DNA of 64,000 nucleotides from Halobellus rufus. GTDB taxonomy: Archaea; Halobacteriota; Halobacteria; Halobacteriales; Haloferacaceae. Below, one piece after another: positions 53,560 to 61,966 of this stretch. How positions within the stretch are numbered: the stretch's first letter is position 1; each line of letters begins with the position of its first letter. Both the position numbers and the translations under genes were made by a program. The stretch covers positions 22,581 through 86,580 of the forward strand of contig NZ_BBJO01000020.1 of assembly GCF_000739575.1 (NCBI RefSeq), given 5' to 3'. The notes under the pieces were generated by a model. That model was not told the DNA's origin and ran no database searches. It was given only the letters and a program-made list of their open reading frames with translations.

Positions 53560-54186
53560 TCAGCGCAGGTCTTCGACGAACCGCGCGGGCAACCGGTCCA
53601 CGAGGGAGTCGGGGAGGGCCGCGACCAACTCTTCCGTGACCGTCACCATCGATTTCCGCACGAGGACGTAGAACGCGGAGACGGCGACCGCGGCGACGAC
53701 GACCGTCTCGGCGACGCCGTCGAGGGCATACATCGCCGGGAGCGCGAACGCGACGGCCAGCGCGAGGTCTTCGGGAGCGCCGTCGTAGCGGATCCACCGG
53801 CGCGGGCGGATCCACTGCCCGTGGTAGTGGCTGTACACCGCGCGCTCGGAGGTACCGAGCCACGGTTTCAACTCCAACCCGCCGCCCAGGGCGTCCATCG
53901 CGGAGTGCAGCGCCGCCGCCGCGAGGAACAGCGCAGCGGCGACGGTGAGCGCCGTCGGCGCGGCGACGGCGACGGCGACGGCGACGACCGCTGCGGCGCT
54001 GAAGTACACCGGGAAGTGCAGCGTCCTCCGGTGCCCGGCGTAGAGGTCGAAATCCGGGAACAGGCCGCCGAGCGCGGCCGCTGCGATCGGAAGCACCGAC
54101 GTGCCCGCGGCGCTCTCGGGGAAGAGCGCGCCGACGAGGACTGCGAGCACGACGCCGGCCAGCGCGTGCGTGGTTGCCATCATCAT
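53560..54186 (-). CDS. YdjM/DUF457-type membrane-bound metal-dependent hydrolase
   Basis: The 208-residue protein opens MMMATTHALAGVVLAVLVGALF and has ALGGLFPDFDLYAGHRRTLHFP and ALHSAMDALGGGLELKPWLG, giving the histidine and aspartate pattern of the DUF457 family, with about five helices. Relatives affect membrane or DNA-damage responses; the reaction is unknown. The first of three successive methionines is used. Confidence 0.87.
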   Translation of the reverse strand: MMMATTHALAGVVLAVLVGALFPESAAGTSVLPIAAAALGGLFPDFDLYAGHRRTLHFPVYFSAAAVVAVAVAVAAPTALTVAAALFLAAAALHSAMDALGGGLELKPWLGTSERAVYSHYHGQWIRPRRWIRYDGAPEDLALAVAFALPAMYALDGVAETVVVAAVAVSAFYVLVRKSMVTVTEELVAALPDSLVDRLPARFVEDLR

Positions 54187-54419
54187 CGAGTCGTATGGGA
54201 GACAACAGTATTATAGTTGCGCGTGTCTCGTTACCACGGTCGTAGGAGGTTTTGGCCTCGCTTCCGACACGACCAGCGCAATCACGGTCGGGATGGCCGG
54301 CGCGCGACGGCTCTCTGGACCGGACGGGACGCCCGACGGCTTGGCCGGAGGGTGTTTCGATCGCCAGCGACCCCTTCGGACCGGTAACGATTAGGCGACG
54401 AGCGCACAGTACACGCACG

Positions 54420-54458
54420 ATGACCCCCAGCGAGCGCTCCCGCGAGGTGAGACGGTGA
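54420..54458 (+). CDS. Possible 12-residue leader peptide overlapping the NUDIX start
   Basis: A short frame MTPSERSREVRR starts with an ATG about 27 bases after a TATA-like GATTAGG and ends in a TGA that overlaps the GTG start of the NUDIX gene as GTGA. It would allow a leaderless transcript to feed ribosomes into the NUDIX gene. Support is positional only. Confidence 0.25.
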   Translation: MTPSERSREVRR

Positions 54459-54898
54459 CAGAGGACCATCTCGAAGCGACCATCAGCCTCCGCGGCGTGC
54501 TCTTTTCGCCCGGCAGCGACGTCCTGCTGGTCAAGCGAGCCAGCGACGACGGCTGGGAGCTACCGGGGGGACGGATCGGAACTCAGGAGGACGCGCCGAC
54601 GGGCGTCCACCGCGAAATCGAAGAAGAGACGGGTCTCGATGTCGACGTCGGACGGCCGGTTCACGCGGCATCGTGGCGGAACGAGACCGATCGAGGCCGC
54701 TTCGCTGTCTACTACTGGTGTGCGGTTTCCGAGGGGCAGGCCGCGACCGACGGGGATCCAGCGGCCGACAGGCCGACCGTCACGCTCAGCCACGAACACG
54801 TCGAGTACGAGTGGCTCGCACCCGAAACGGCGACCGAGCGCCTGACGGACGTCCAGACGACAGCCGTGACGGCCGCGACGGAGGTGTACGGGCCGTGA
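54455..54898 (+). CDS. NUDIX hydrolase
   Basis: The 147-residue protein has a full NUDIX box (GGRIGTQEDAPTGVHREIEEETGL, here read around residues 34-58) within a beta-alpha-beta fold, LLVKRASDDGWELPGG before it and HEHVEYEWLAPE after. Substrates are nucleoside diphosphate derivatives; the exact one is unknown. It starts with GTG and its stop overlaps the mutL start (GTGA). The link to mutL hints at a role in cleaning damaged nucleotides, though this is inference. Confidence 0.9.
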   Translation: MTEDHLEATISLRGVLFSPGSDVLLVKRASDDGWELPGGRIGTQEDAPTGVHREIEEETGLDVDVGRPVHAASWRNETDRGRFAVYYWCAVSEGQAATDGDPAADRPTVTLSHEHVEYEWLAPETATERLTDVQTTAVTAATEVYGP

Positions 54899-57309
54899 GC
54901 GACGAGTCCGACTCGTCTCACCCGCGACCGACGATCCGTGCGCTCGACGAACGGACGATCAGACAGATCGCGGCCGGAGAGGTGGTCGAACGCCCCGCGT
55001 CGGTCGTCAAAGAACTCGTCGAAAACAGCCTCGACGCCGACGCGAACCGGATCTCCGTCGCGATCGACGCCGGCGGGACCGAGGGCGTCCGCGTCCGCGA
55101 CGACGGGGTCGGAATGGACCGCGAGGCGGTCCAGCGCGCCGTCGAGGAACACACGACCAGCAAGATCGACGACATCGCCGACCTCGAGGCGGGCGTCGGC
55201 ACGCTCGGCTTCCGCGGGGAGGCGCTGCACACCATCGGCGCGGTCTCGCGGCTCACGATACGGACCAAACCGCGATCGACGCCCGGAACCGACCGCGACG
55301 GCGCTGGCGACGACGGAGCGGGCGACGACGCCGTCGGCACGGAACTCCGCGTCGAGGGCGGGGAGGTGACGGCGGTCGGCCCCGCGGGGTGTCCGGAGGG
55401 CACGGTCGTCGAGGTCGACGACCTCTTCTTCAACACGCCCGCGCGCAAGAAGTTCCTCCGGACCACCGCGACGGAGTTCGACCACGTCAACGCGGTCGTG
55501 ACGCACTACGCGCTCGCGAACCCCGACGTCGCGATCTCGTTAGAACACGACGGACGTGAGGTGTTCGCGACGGAGGGGCGCGGCAACCTCCGCTCGGCGG
55601 TCCTCGCGGTCTACGGCCGCGAGGTCGCAGAGTCGATGATCGACGTCGAGTACGCGCCCTCGCAGGCGGACGACGCGGCCGACGCTTCCGACGCGATCGA
55701 GTCCGTTCGGGGGCTGGTGAGCCACCCCGAGACGAACCGCAGCACGCGCGAGTACCTCTCGACGTTCGTCAACGGCCGCTACGTCACCGCGGGCGTCCTC
55801 CGTGAGGCCGTCCTCGACGCCTACGGCGGGCAGTTGGCGGCCGACCGCTACCCCTTCGCCGTCCTGTTCGTCGACGTCCCCGCCGACGCCGTCGACGTCA
55901 ACGTCCACCCACGGAAGATGGAGGTCCGCTTCGACGACGAGTCCGGCGTTCGGGAAGCCGTCTCCGACGCCGTCCGCAACGCGTTGCTCGAGGAGGGGCT
56001 GATCCGCTCGACGGCTCCGCGGGGCCGGTCGGCGGCCGACGAGACCGAGATCGAACCGGAGTCACCCGCCTCGGAGGTCCGCGGTGGCCCGGGATACACG
56101 CCACAGCCCGAGTCCGGGTCCGTCGACGAGGCCGACGCGGCCGGCGAATCGGAGTCCCGAGCCGCCGCGCCGCCGTCTGACACCGAGACGCCAGCGGCCG
56201 ACACGAAGCCGTCGGACGACGAGGCGGCGACCGCCGACGTGTCACGTTCCGCGACCGACGCCGACACCCCGGACTCGGTCGTCGACGACCGACGCAGACA
56301 CGGCCAGACGGAACTCGGCGGTGACGACTCCCCGACGGCCACCGGAGTCGACGACGGGGACGACCGCGCGCGGACGGCCGACCCGAACGACGACGAGACG
56401 TGGTCGGTCTCGGGGTCCGGGCGAGACCGACGACGAACCGGAACCGGCGCATCGGAACCCGCCCCGGAGGCGGATTCGCGCCTCTCACCGGGGTTCGAGT
56501 CGTCGAGGACCGATGACCGATCGGCCGCTGATAGCGGCGATCCGACCCCCGACCGCGGTGAGGTGACTCCCGATCGAACTGAGCTGACCGCCGACCACGA
56601 CGACGGAACGTCGACGGGGGCGTCGCGACCGACGGGGATCGTCGGGCCGGCAGTCCAGCGCGACTTGGCCGGCGACGAGGCCACGCTGGAACCGCAGTTC
56701 GATTCGCTGCCGTCGATGCGGATCCTCGGACAGCTCCACGACACCTACGTCGTCGCCGAGACCGACTCCGGGCTGGTGCTCGTCGACCAGCACGCGGCCG
56801 ACGAGCGGGTCCACTACGAGCGGCTCCGCGAGGAACTGGACGGTGAGGTCGTGACGCAGGCGCTCGCGGAGCCGGTCGAACTCGAACTCACCGCCCGAGA
56901 GGCGGCGCTGTTCGAGGAGTACGTCGACGCGCTGTCGAGTCTGGGATTCCGCGCCGAGCGCGTCGACGACCGGACGGTCGCGGTCGAGACGGTGCCGGCG
57001 GTCTTCGCGGCGGCGCTCGACCCCGAACTCGTCCGCGACGTCCTCTCGGCGTTCGTCGGCGAGGCCGACGGCGAGCACGGCGGCGAGGCGACGGTCGCGG
57101 CCGTCGCCGACGACCTCCTCTCGGATCTGGCCTGTTACCCCGCCGTGACCGGAAACACCTCGCTCACCGAGGGCTCGGTCGTCGACCTCTTGGAGGCGCT
57201 GGACGCCTGCGAGAACCCCTACGCGTGCCCGCACGGGCGACCGGTCGTCATCGAGATCGACGGCGAGGAGATCGGCGACCGGTTCGAGCGGGACTATCCA
57301 GGGCATTGA
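54895..57309 (+). CDS. mutL: DNA mismatch repair protein MutL
   Basis: The 804-residue protein has the GHKL ATPase N-terminus (IRQIAAGEVVERPASVVKELVENSLDA read near residues 22-48, and GTLGFRGEAL), then a very acidic low-complexity linker (about 378-582), then a C-terminal domain with the endonuclease motif DQHAADERVHYE (near 631) and the zinc-site type CPHGRP near 777. It is thus the endonuclease-type MutL. The GTG start overlaps the NUDIX stop codon. It works with MutS to repair mismatches. Confidence 0.96.
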   Translation: MSDESDSSHPRPTIRALDERTIRQIAAGEVVERPASVVKELVENSLDADANRISVAIDAGGTEGVRVRDDGVGMDREAVQRAVEEHTTSKIDDIADLEAGVGTLGFRGEALHTIGAVSRLTIRTKPRSTPGTDRDGAGDDGAGDDAVGTELRVEGGEVTAVGPAGCPEGTVVEVDDLFFNTPARKKFLRTTATEFDHVNAVVTHYALANPDVAISLEHDGREVFATEGRGNLRSAVLAVYGREVAESMIDVEYAPSQADDAADASDAIESVRGLVSHPETNRSTREYLSTFVNGRYVTAGVLREAVLDAYGGQLAADRYPFAVLFVDVPADAVDVNVHPRKMEVRFDDESGVREAVSDAVRNALLEEGLIRSTAPRGRSAADETEIEPESPASEVRGGPGYTPQPESGSVDEADAAGESESRAAAPPSDTETPAADTKPSDDEAATADVSRSATDADTPDSVVDDRRRHGQTELGGDDSPTATGVDDGDDRARTADPNDDETWSVSGSGRDRRRTGTGASEPAPEADSRLSPGFESSRTDDRSAADSGDPTPDRGEVTPDRTELTADHDDGTSTGASRPTGIVGPAVQRDLAGDEATLEPQFDSLPSMRILGQLHDTYVVAETDSGLVLVDQHAADERVHYERLREELDGEVVTQALAEPVELELTAREAALFEEYVDALSSLGFRAERVDDRTVAVETVPAVFAAALDPELVRDVLSAFVGEADGEHGGEATVAAVADDLLSDLACYPAVTGNTSLTEGSVVDLLEALDACENPYACPHGRPVVIEIDGEEIGDRFERDYPGH

Positions 57310-57455
57310 GTCGCAGGGGCGTCTCATCCAATCTAACCCCAGTTCACCTCATCGCGTCCCATCTCCTCCCGCCCCAACCCTACCATCTCACCTCATCCCA
57401 TCGCTCGGCGCGATCGATAATCGCAATTATGTACCCGCTGGCGTAACGAGCGGGT

Positions 57456-58415
57456 ATGACCGACATCGTGACGTTCGGCGAGACGATGCTCAGGCTCTCG
57501 CCGCCGCCCGGGGATAGACTGGAGACGACGCGGGAACTCGACGTGCGGACCGGCGGCGCGGAGAGCAACGTCGCCGTCGCCGCCGCAAGACTCGACTGCG
57601 AGGCGACGTGGATCTCGAAGCTCCCCGACTCGGCGCTCGGCCGCCGGATCGCATCGGAACTGCGGAGCCACGGCGTTCGCACGGACGTCGCGTGGGACGA
57701 CTCGGCGTCCGCGCGCTTGGGCACGTACTACCTCGAACAGGGCGGCGAACCGCGCGGGACCGACGTGATCTACGATCGCGCGGGTGCGTCGGTGACGACC
57801 GCCACCCCCGAAGAGCTCCCGGTCGGTGCGCTCGACGACGCCGAGATATTCTACACGAGCGGCATCACGCCAGCGCTTTCCGACACGCTCGCGGAGACGA
57901 CCGCGACGGTTCTCAGGGCGGCCCAGAATGCGGGCGTGACCACCGCATTCGATCTGAACTACCGCTCGAAGCTGTGGACGCCCGAGGCGGCCGGCCGCGA
58001 GTACGAGTCGCTGTTCCCGCACGTCGACGTGCTCGTCGCCGCCGAACGCGACGCGGCCGCCTGTCTGGACCGCGACGGCGACCCCGTGGAGGTCGCTAAC
58101 GGCCTGCTCCGGGACTTCGACTTCGAGACCGTCGTGCTCACTCGGGGCGATCAGGGGTCGCTGGCCGTTCACGACGGAGAGGTCTTCGAACAGGACGTCT
58201 ACGACGCCGAGACGCTCGATCCCATCGGCACGGGCGACGCCTTCGTCGGGGGATTCCTCGCCGAGCGCCTCCACGGCGGCGACGTCGGCGACGCGCTCGC
58301 GTACGGCGCGGCGACGGCCTCGCTGAAGCGCACGCTCGGCGGCGACCTCGCGGTGGTCACGCCGGAGGAGGTCGCGTCGGTGCTCGAAGAGAACGCCGGC
58401 GGGATTTCCCGGTGA
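57456..58415 (+). CDS. kdgK: PfkB family sugar kinase, probable 2-keto-3-deoxygluconate kinase
   Basis: The 319-residue protein has the PfkB signatures: [15 protein letters not shown] at the start, [14 protein letters not shown], and [18 protein letters not shown] near residue 258 with the catalytic aspartate. It resembles KDG kinases, which phosphorylate 2-keto-3-deoxygluconate in the semi-phosphorylative Entner-Doudoroff route used by haloarchaea. Fructokinase is an alternative. A small DUF6663-type gene follows after 13 bases. Confidence 0.85.
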   Translation: MTDIVTFGETMLRLSPPPGDRLETTRELDVRTGGAESNVAVAAARLDCEATWISKLPDSALGRRIASELRSHGVRTDVAWDDSASARLGTYYLEQGGEPRGTDVIYDRAGASVTTATPEELPVGALDDAEIFYTSGITPALSDTLAETTATVLRAAQNAGVTTAFDLNYRSKLWTPEAAGREYESLFPHVDVLVAAERDAAACLDRDGDPVEVANGLLRDFDFETVVLTRGDQGSLAVHDGEVFEQDVYDAETLDPIGTGDAFVGGFLAERLHGGDVGDALAYGAATASLKRTLGGDLAVVTPEEVASVLEENAGGISR

Positions 58416-58428
58416 GGCCGACGCACCG

Positions 58429-59088
58429 ATGACGCCCACGACGAGCGGTCGATTCCGGGTGCTCGGCCGCCCGCGGGACTCCGGAGAGCTGTTGCTCGTT
58501 TCGGTCGACGATTCGGAAGGCGACGGGGAATCCGGAGCGGGCGACGCGTCGACCTTCGATCCGGCGTACGTCGAGACGAGCGGATACGAGAGCGACCTCG
58601 CCGAGCGCGTGTCGTCGCTCGCGGCGGGCAATCTGATCGACGCGACGCTCTCGTGGGACGACGGCGAGCCGCGGTTCTCCGCCGTCGACCTCGTCGCTGC
58701 GAGCACGTTCGAGTTCCGCGACGACGTCACCGGGATCTTCGAGGCCGCCAAGGAGACGTGGATGGTCGCCGAGGCCGACAACGCGGCGATGCACGGCCGC
58801 GTGACGCGGAACACCGACGGCGACCCCAACGGGGCGCTGTACGTCTTCGCGAAGCAGTCCGGGGCACGCGACCTCTTCGAGGAGTTCCGGACCGGCGTGA
58901 CGCCGCTGGACCCGCTCGTCCGGCGCGCGGACGAGGGCGAGTCGGTCCCGTCGGAGGCCGACCAACCCCGCGCTGTGTTCGTGCTTCGCCCGGTCGACGA
59001 GCCGTTCATCGTCGTCTACGTTGTCTTCCGCCGCGACGGCGTGTTGGCGGAGACGATCCGGTCGACGTACGAAGGCGAGGCAATGTGA
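58429..59088 (+). CDS. DUF6663-type haloarchaeal protein, unknown function
   Basis: The 219-residue protein has GRFRVLGRPRDSGELLLVSVD, FEFRDDVTGIFEAAKETWMVAEADN and PRAVFVLRPVDEPFIVVYVVFRR. It belongs to a conserved haloarchaeal family without known role. It is probably co-transcribed with the sugar kinase gene, which lies 13 bases before it. No catalytic motif is evident. Confidence 0.78.
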   Translation: MTPTTSGRFRVLGRPRDSGELLLVSVDDSEGDGESGAGDASTFDPAYVETSGYESDLAERVSSLAAGNLIDATLSWDDGEPRFSAVDLVAASTFEFRDDVTGIFEAAKETWMVAEADNAAMHGRVTRNTDGDPNGALYVFAKQSGARDLFEEFRTGVTPLDPLVRRADEGESVPSEADQPRAVFVLRPVDEPFIVVYVVFRRDGVLAETIRSTYEGEAM

Positions 59089-59877
59089 TCCAATATTGAG
59101 TTATCAATGGTTTACGGCGGGTCTACGGATATCGAGAGTAGTCACTTTCACATCGGTTTCTCAGAATCATAATCGGATCTATCGCCCGCAAGAGTACAAT
59201 AGAAATAAAACCAAAGTAAACTAGGACTGCTATCCTCGAAGGAGAGCAAATCGGATATACGCGAGCCAACAGGCGGCTCATTGGGTTTCGTACGCACCCG
59301 CGGGATCAATATTCCCGAAATAATTGTGCCTCAATGGCTGTTGGATGCGTTCATAATCGGTGCTGTCTGTCGGTTTTGTCTACCATCCATATCTCTCGTA
59401 GTGCAAACAAACCCAACGCGAAGCCAAATCGAACACATCTACCTGAACCGGTCTAAAGATCAAAAATCAGCCGCTGAGTAGCCTAGCAGATGATTCTCAC
59501 GCTTTCCCACCGATACACCCACAAAGCGTCACCGTCTACAGATAATCAATAACCGCTACCAACTGCTTTCTCTCCGCTTCTTGCGGGCTGAAAGCCGATT
59601 ATGAAACTACCTGCATACCCGCACACCTCACGAGAGGTCTGCTCCGACGTGGATACACCGCAATACTACTTATGAACTGCTCTCGCTTACTGGATGTGGG
59701 ATGTGACCTAGGAACAATGCAGTATTCTTTTTCCCGCAGAATTGAATCCGCTTTGTCTCTCCCTCTAAACAGTAGCTTTGCCTGTTTGCGACCAATACGG
59801 CCCAACAGAGCTGTTTGCAACGATCTGTTCACATTGTATTCATAAGAATTAATATTATACCCTGTTTGAGTTAATAT
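59089..59877. other. AT-rich gene-free region before nikR
   Basis: About 790 bases are richer in A and T than the rest of the window, with no convincing coding frame, tRNA or complete IS. Stop codons occur in all frames. It looks like decayed sequence, perhaps of an old mobile element. Close to nikR, GTAT (59836-59839) and ATAC (59857-59860) frame a possible palindromic NikR-type operator, and TTAATAT occurs twice before the ATG. Confidence 0.6.
59836..59876 (+). promoter_or_regulatory. nikR promoter with possible autoregulatory operator
   Basis: An AT-rich promoter (AATTAATATTATAC) lies just before the nikR ATG at 59878. It includes the split pattern GTAT, 17 bases, ATAC, faintly like the NikR operator GTATGA-N16-TCATAC of bacteria, and TTAATAT repeats. 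Autoregulation by NikR is plausible but not shown. Confidence 0.3.
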
Positions 59878-60306
59878 ATGACCGTCGTCAGCGTCTCGAT
59901 GCCAGAGGGCCTGGTCGAACGGATCGACGCGTTCGCCGAAGAGCACGGCTACACCGGCCGGAGCGAGGTCGTCCGCGAGGCCTCGCGCAACCTCCTCGGA
60001 GAGTTCGAGGACAAACGGCTCGAGGACCGCGAACTGATGGCCGTCGTGACCGTCGTCTTCGACTACGAGACGACGAACGTCGAAGAGCGGATGATGAAGC
60101 TCCGCCACGAGTACGAGTCGATCGTCGCCTCGAACTTCCACAGCCACGTCGGCGAGCACCGCTGTATGGAGCTGTTCGTCCTCGAAGGCCGTCTACAGGA
60201 CATCTCGACGTTCGTCGGCAAGATCCGCGCGACGAAGGACACGCTCAGCGTCGACTACTCGGTGATGCCGGTCGACGAGTTCAGCGGCTTCGAAATCGGG
60301 GAATAG
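59878..60306 (+). CDS. nikR: Nickel-responsive regulator NikR
   Basis: The 142-residue protein has a ribbon-helix-helix start ([37 protein letters not shown]) and an ACT-type nickel domain. The four nickel ligands are in place: His77 (LRHEY), His88 and His90 (NFHSH), Cys96 (EHRCMEL). NikR represses nickel uptake when nickel is present. No nickel transporter or hydrogenase gene is next to it; the ZIP gene 760 bases downstream could be a metal-related target. Confidence 0.95.
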   Translation: MTVVSVSMPEGLVERIDAFAEEHGYTGRSEVVREASRNLLGEFEDKRLEDRELMAVVTVVFDYETTNVEERMMKLRHEYESIVASNFHSHVGEHRCMELFVLEGRLQDISTFVGKIRATKDTLSVDYSVMPVDEFSGFEIGE

Positions 60307-60366
60307 CTCGGCCGACGACCGGGCCAAAGCGCGGTCGACCCGAACAGACCAACGGCGCTCCTCGCA

Positions 60367-60885
60367 CTACCCGTCTGTCCGATCCGTCGAATCGAGACGG
60401 GTCGTACACCACGGACAGAAGTCCAACTCCGGATCCAACTCCTTCCCGCAGTTCGGACAACTGCCCGCGCCTTCGGAGCCCACGGCCGATTTCACCGCCT
60501 CCGGCGTCGCCGACGTGGACAGGTCGGTGTCGCTTTCGGGGCCTTCGGTGGCGGACGCTGAGGACCCTTCGGAGTCGGCAGCCGGTCCGTGGACGCCGTC
60601 CGACTGCCGCGCGCGACGCTGATCCCGGCGCGCGACGACGTAGGCGTCGGCGATGCTCGCGAGGCTGACGATCAACACGGGTGCGAGCGCGACCGGGTCG
60701 GCGCGCTCGCCGGCGAGCAGCGCCTGCGTGGCCTCCATCGGCACGAGGAGATACGAGACGGCGACGGCGGCCGCGAACCACCCGAGTCCGCGACGCCAAC
60801 GACGCAGATAGAGGTGGCCTAGCCCGGTCGCGAAGGTACCGAGCAACGCCGCCAGCCACGGTCGCTTCCCTCCCGTCCGTTCCAT
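60367..60885 (-). CDS. Membrane protein with C-terminal zinc ribbon
   Basis: The 172-residue protein has two or three hydrophobic segments (PWLAALLGTFATGLGHLYL, GLGWFAAAVAVSYLLV, ALAPVLIVSLASIADAYVVA), an acidic linker, and a zinc ribbon CPNCGKELDPELDFCPWC near the end. This layout is common in haloarchaea. Function is unknown. It is divergent from the ZIP transporter gene with about 180 bases between them. Confidence 0.8.
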   Translation of the reverse strand: MERTGGKRPWLAALLGTFATGLGHLYLRRWRRGLGWFAAAVAVSYLLVPMEATQALLAGERADPVALAPVLIVSLASIADAYVVARRDQRRARQSDGVHGPAADSEGSSASATEGPESDTDLSTSATPEAVKSAVGSEGAGSCPNCGKELDPELDFCPWCTTRLDSTDRTDG

Positions 60886-60954
60886 ACGCGTCGATTCGGA
60901 CGCGGCCGATTAGGTCTTGTGGGTTTCCCGCCGTGGTCCGATCGCCCCGACCAA

Positions 60955-60962
60955 AATATAAG
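60955..60962 (+). promoter_or_regulatory. TATA box before the ZIP gene leader
   Basis: AATATAAG lies 25-32 bases before an ATG at 60987, so the transcript probably begins at or near that ATG and carries an 80-base leader before the ZIP start. Confidence 0.5.
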
Positions 60963-60986
60963 CCGCCTCCCGGTGACCGGGTTGCT

Positions 60987-61070
60987 ATGGTCCGCACTCT
61001 ACCCTGTCGAGGCGACGCTTCCGGCTCCCGCCCGCGGGCAAATGAAGCGGACCGAGGGGTCCCGACGTGA
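60987..61070 (+). CDS. Possible 27-residue leader peptide overlapping the ZIP start
   Basis: The ATG at 60987 sits where a leaderless transcript from the AATATAAG box would start. Its 27-codon frame (opening MVRTLPCRGDASG) ends in TGA at 61068-61070, overlapping the GTG start of the ZIP transporter as GTGA. A single cysteine is present. The geometry suggests translational coupling of the transporter to the small frame. Confidence 0.35.
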   Translation: MVRTLPCRGDASGSRPRANEADRGVPT

Positions 61071-61894
61071 TCGCCGACCTGTTCGTCCGGTGGTTCGGGA
61101 CGAACCCCGTCGTTCACGGGCTCGTCGGCGGACTCGTTATCGCGGGGATGAACCTCCTCGGTGCGTCGCTGGTGCTCGTCTGGCGGGATCCGGCGGAACG
61201 GGCGCTCGACGGCGCGCTCGGGTTCGCCGCGGGCGTGATGCTCGCGGCGAGTTTCACGAGCCTCATCATCCCCGGGATCGAGCAGTACTCGAACGGCAAT
61301 CCGATCCCCGTCCTCGCGGGCGTCGTGCTGGGGGCGCTCTTTCTCGACCGCTCGGACGCCCTCGTTCCGCACGCGCACTTCCTCCTGACGGGCCGCCGCC
61401 GCGCCGACGCCGCCGACCCCGGCGAGTCGCTCCCGCTCGACGACGAACGGCTCGTCCCGGTCGTGCTGTTCATCTTCGCGATCACGCTGCACAATATGCC
61501 GGAGGGCCTCGCCGTGGGCGTCGGGTTCGGCAGCGGCGACGTCGCGGGCGCGATCCCACTGATGCTCGCGATCGGGATCCAGAACATCCCCGAGGGCCTC
61601 GCGGTGTCGGTCGCGGCCGTCAACGCCGGACTCAACCGCCGCGCGTACGCCGTTTTCACCGGCATCCGATCGGGGGTCGTCGAGATCCCGCTGGCGGTCT
61701 TCGGCGCGTACGCCGTCCAGTCGGCCGCGGTGTTGCTTCCCTACGCGATGGGCTTCGCCGCGGGCGCGATGCTGTTCGTCATCAGCGACGAGATCGTCCC
61801 CGAGACCCACACCGGCGGCCACGAGCGCGTCGCGACGCTCGGGACGATCCTCGGGGTCGTGGTGATGCTGTATCTGGACATCTCGCTCGGCTAG
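61067..61894 (+). CDS. ZIP family metal transporter
   Basis: The 275-residue protein has about eight helices and the ZIP metal-site motifs HNMPEGLAVGVGFG and QNIPEGLAVSVAAV in helices four and five. ZIP proteins bring zinc, iron or other divalent metals into the cytoplasm. It has a GTG start overlapping a possible leader frame. The nikR gene is near by, so it may be under metal control, though no operator is obvious. Confidence 0.93.
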   Translation: MIADLFVRWFGTNPVVHGLVGGLVIAGMNLLGASLVLVWRDPAERALDGALGFAAGVMLAASFTSLIIPGIEQYSNGNPIPVLAGVVLGALFLDRSDALVPHAHFLLTGRRRADAADPGESLPLDDERLVPVVLFIFAITLHNMPEGLAVGVGFGSGDVAGAIPLMLAIGIQNIPEGLAVSVAAVNAGLNRRAYAVFTGIRSGVVEIPLAVFGAYAVQSAAVLLPYAMGFAAGAMLFVISDEIVPETHTGGHERVATLGTILGVVVMLYLDISLG

Positions 61895-61966
61895 ACGCTC
61901 TTGCCCCGAGATTCCTCGCCCTCGATGGTTCGCTTCTCGACCTTCGGTTCCCAACGCCCCGACCCG

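Noticed and set aside
54187..54419. A gene in the gap between the DUF457 and NUDIX genes
   Set aside because: Apart from the 12-codon frame at its end, only low-quality frames without start signals are present.
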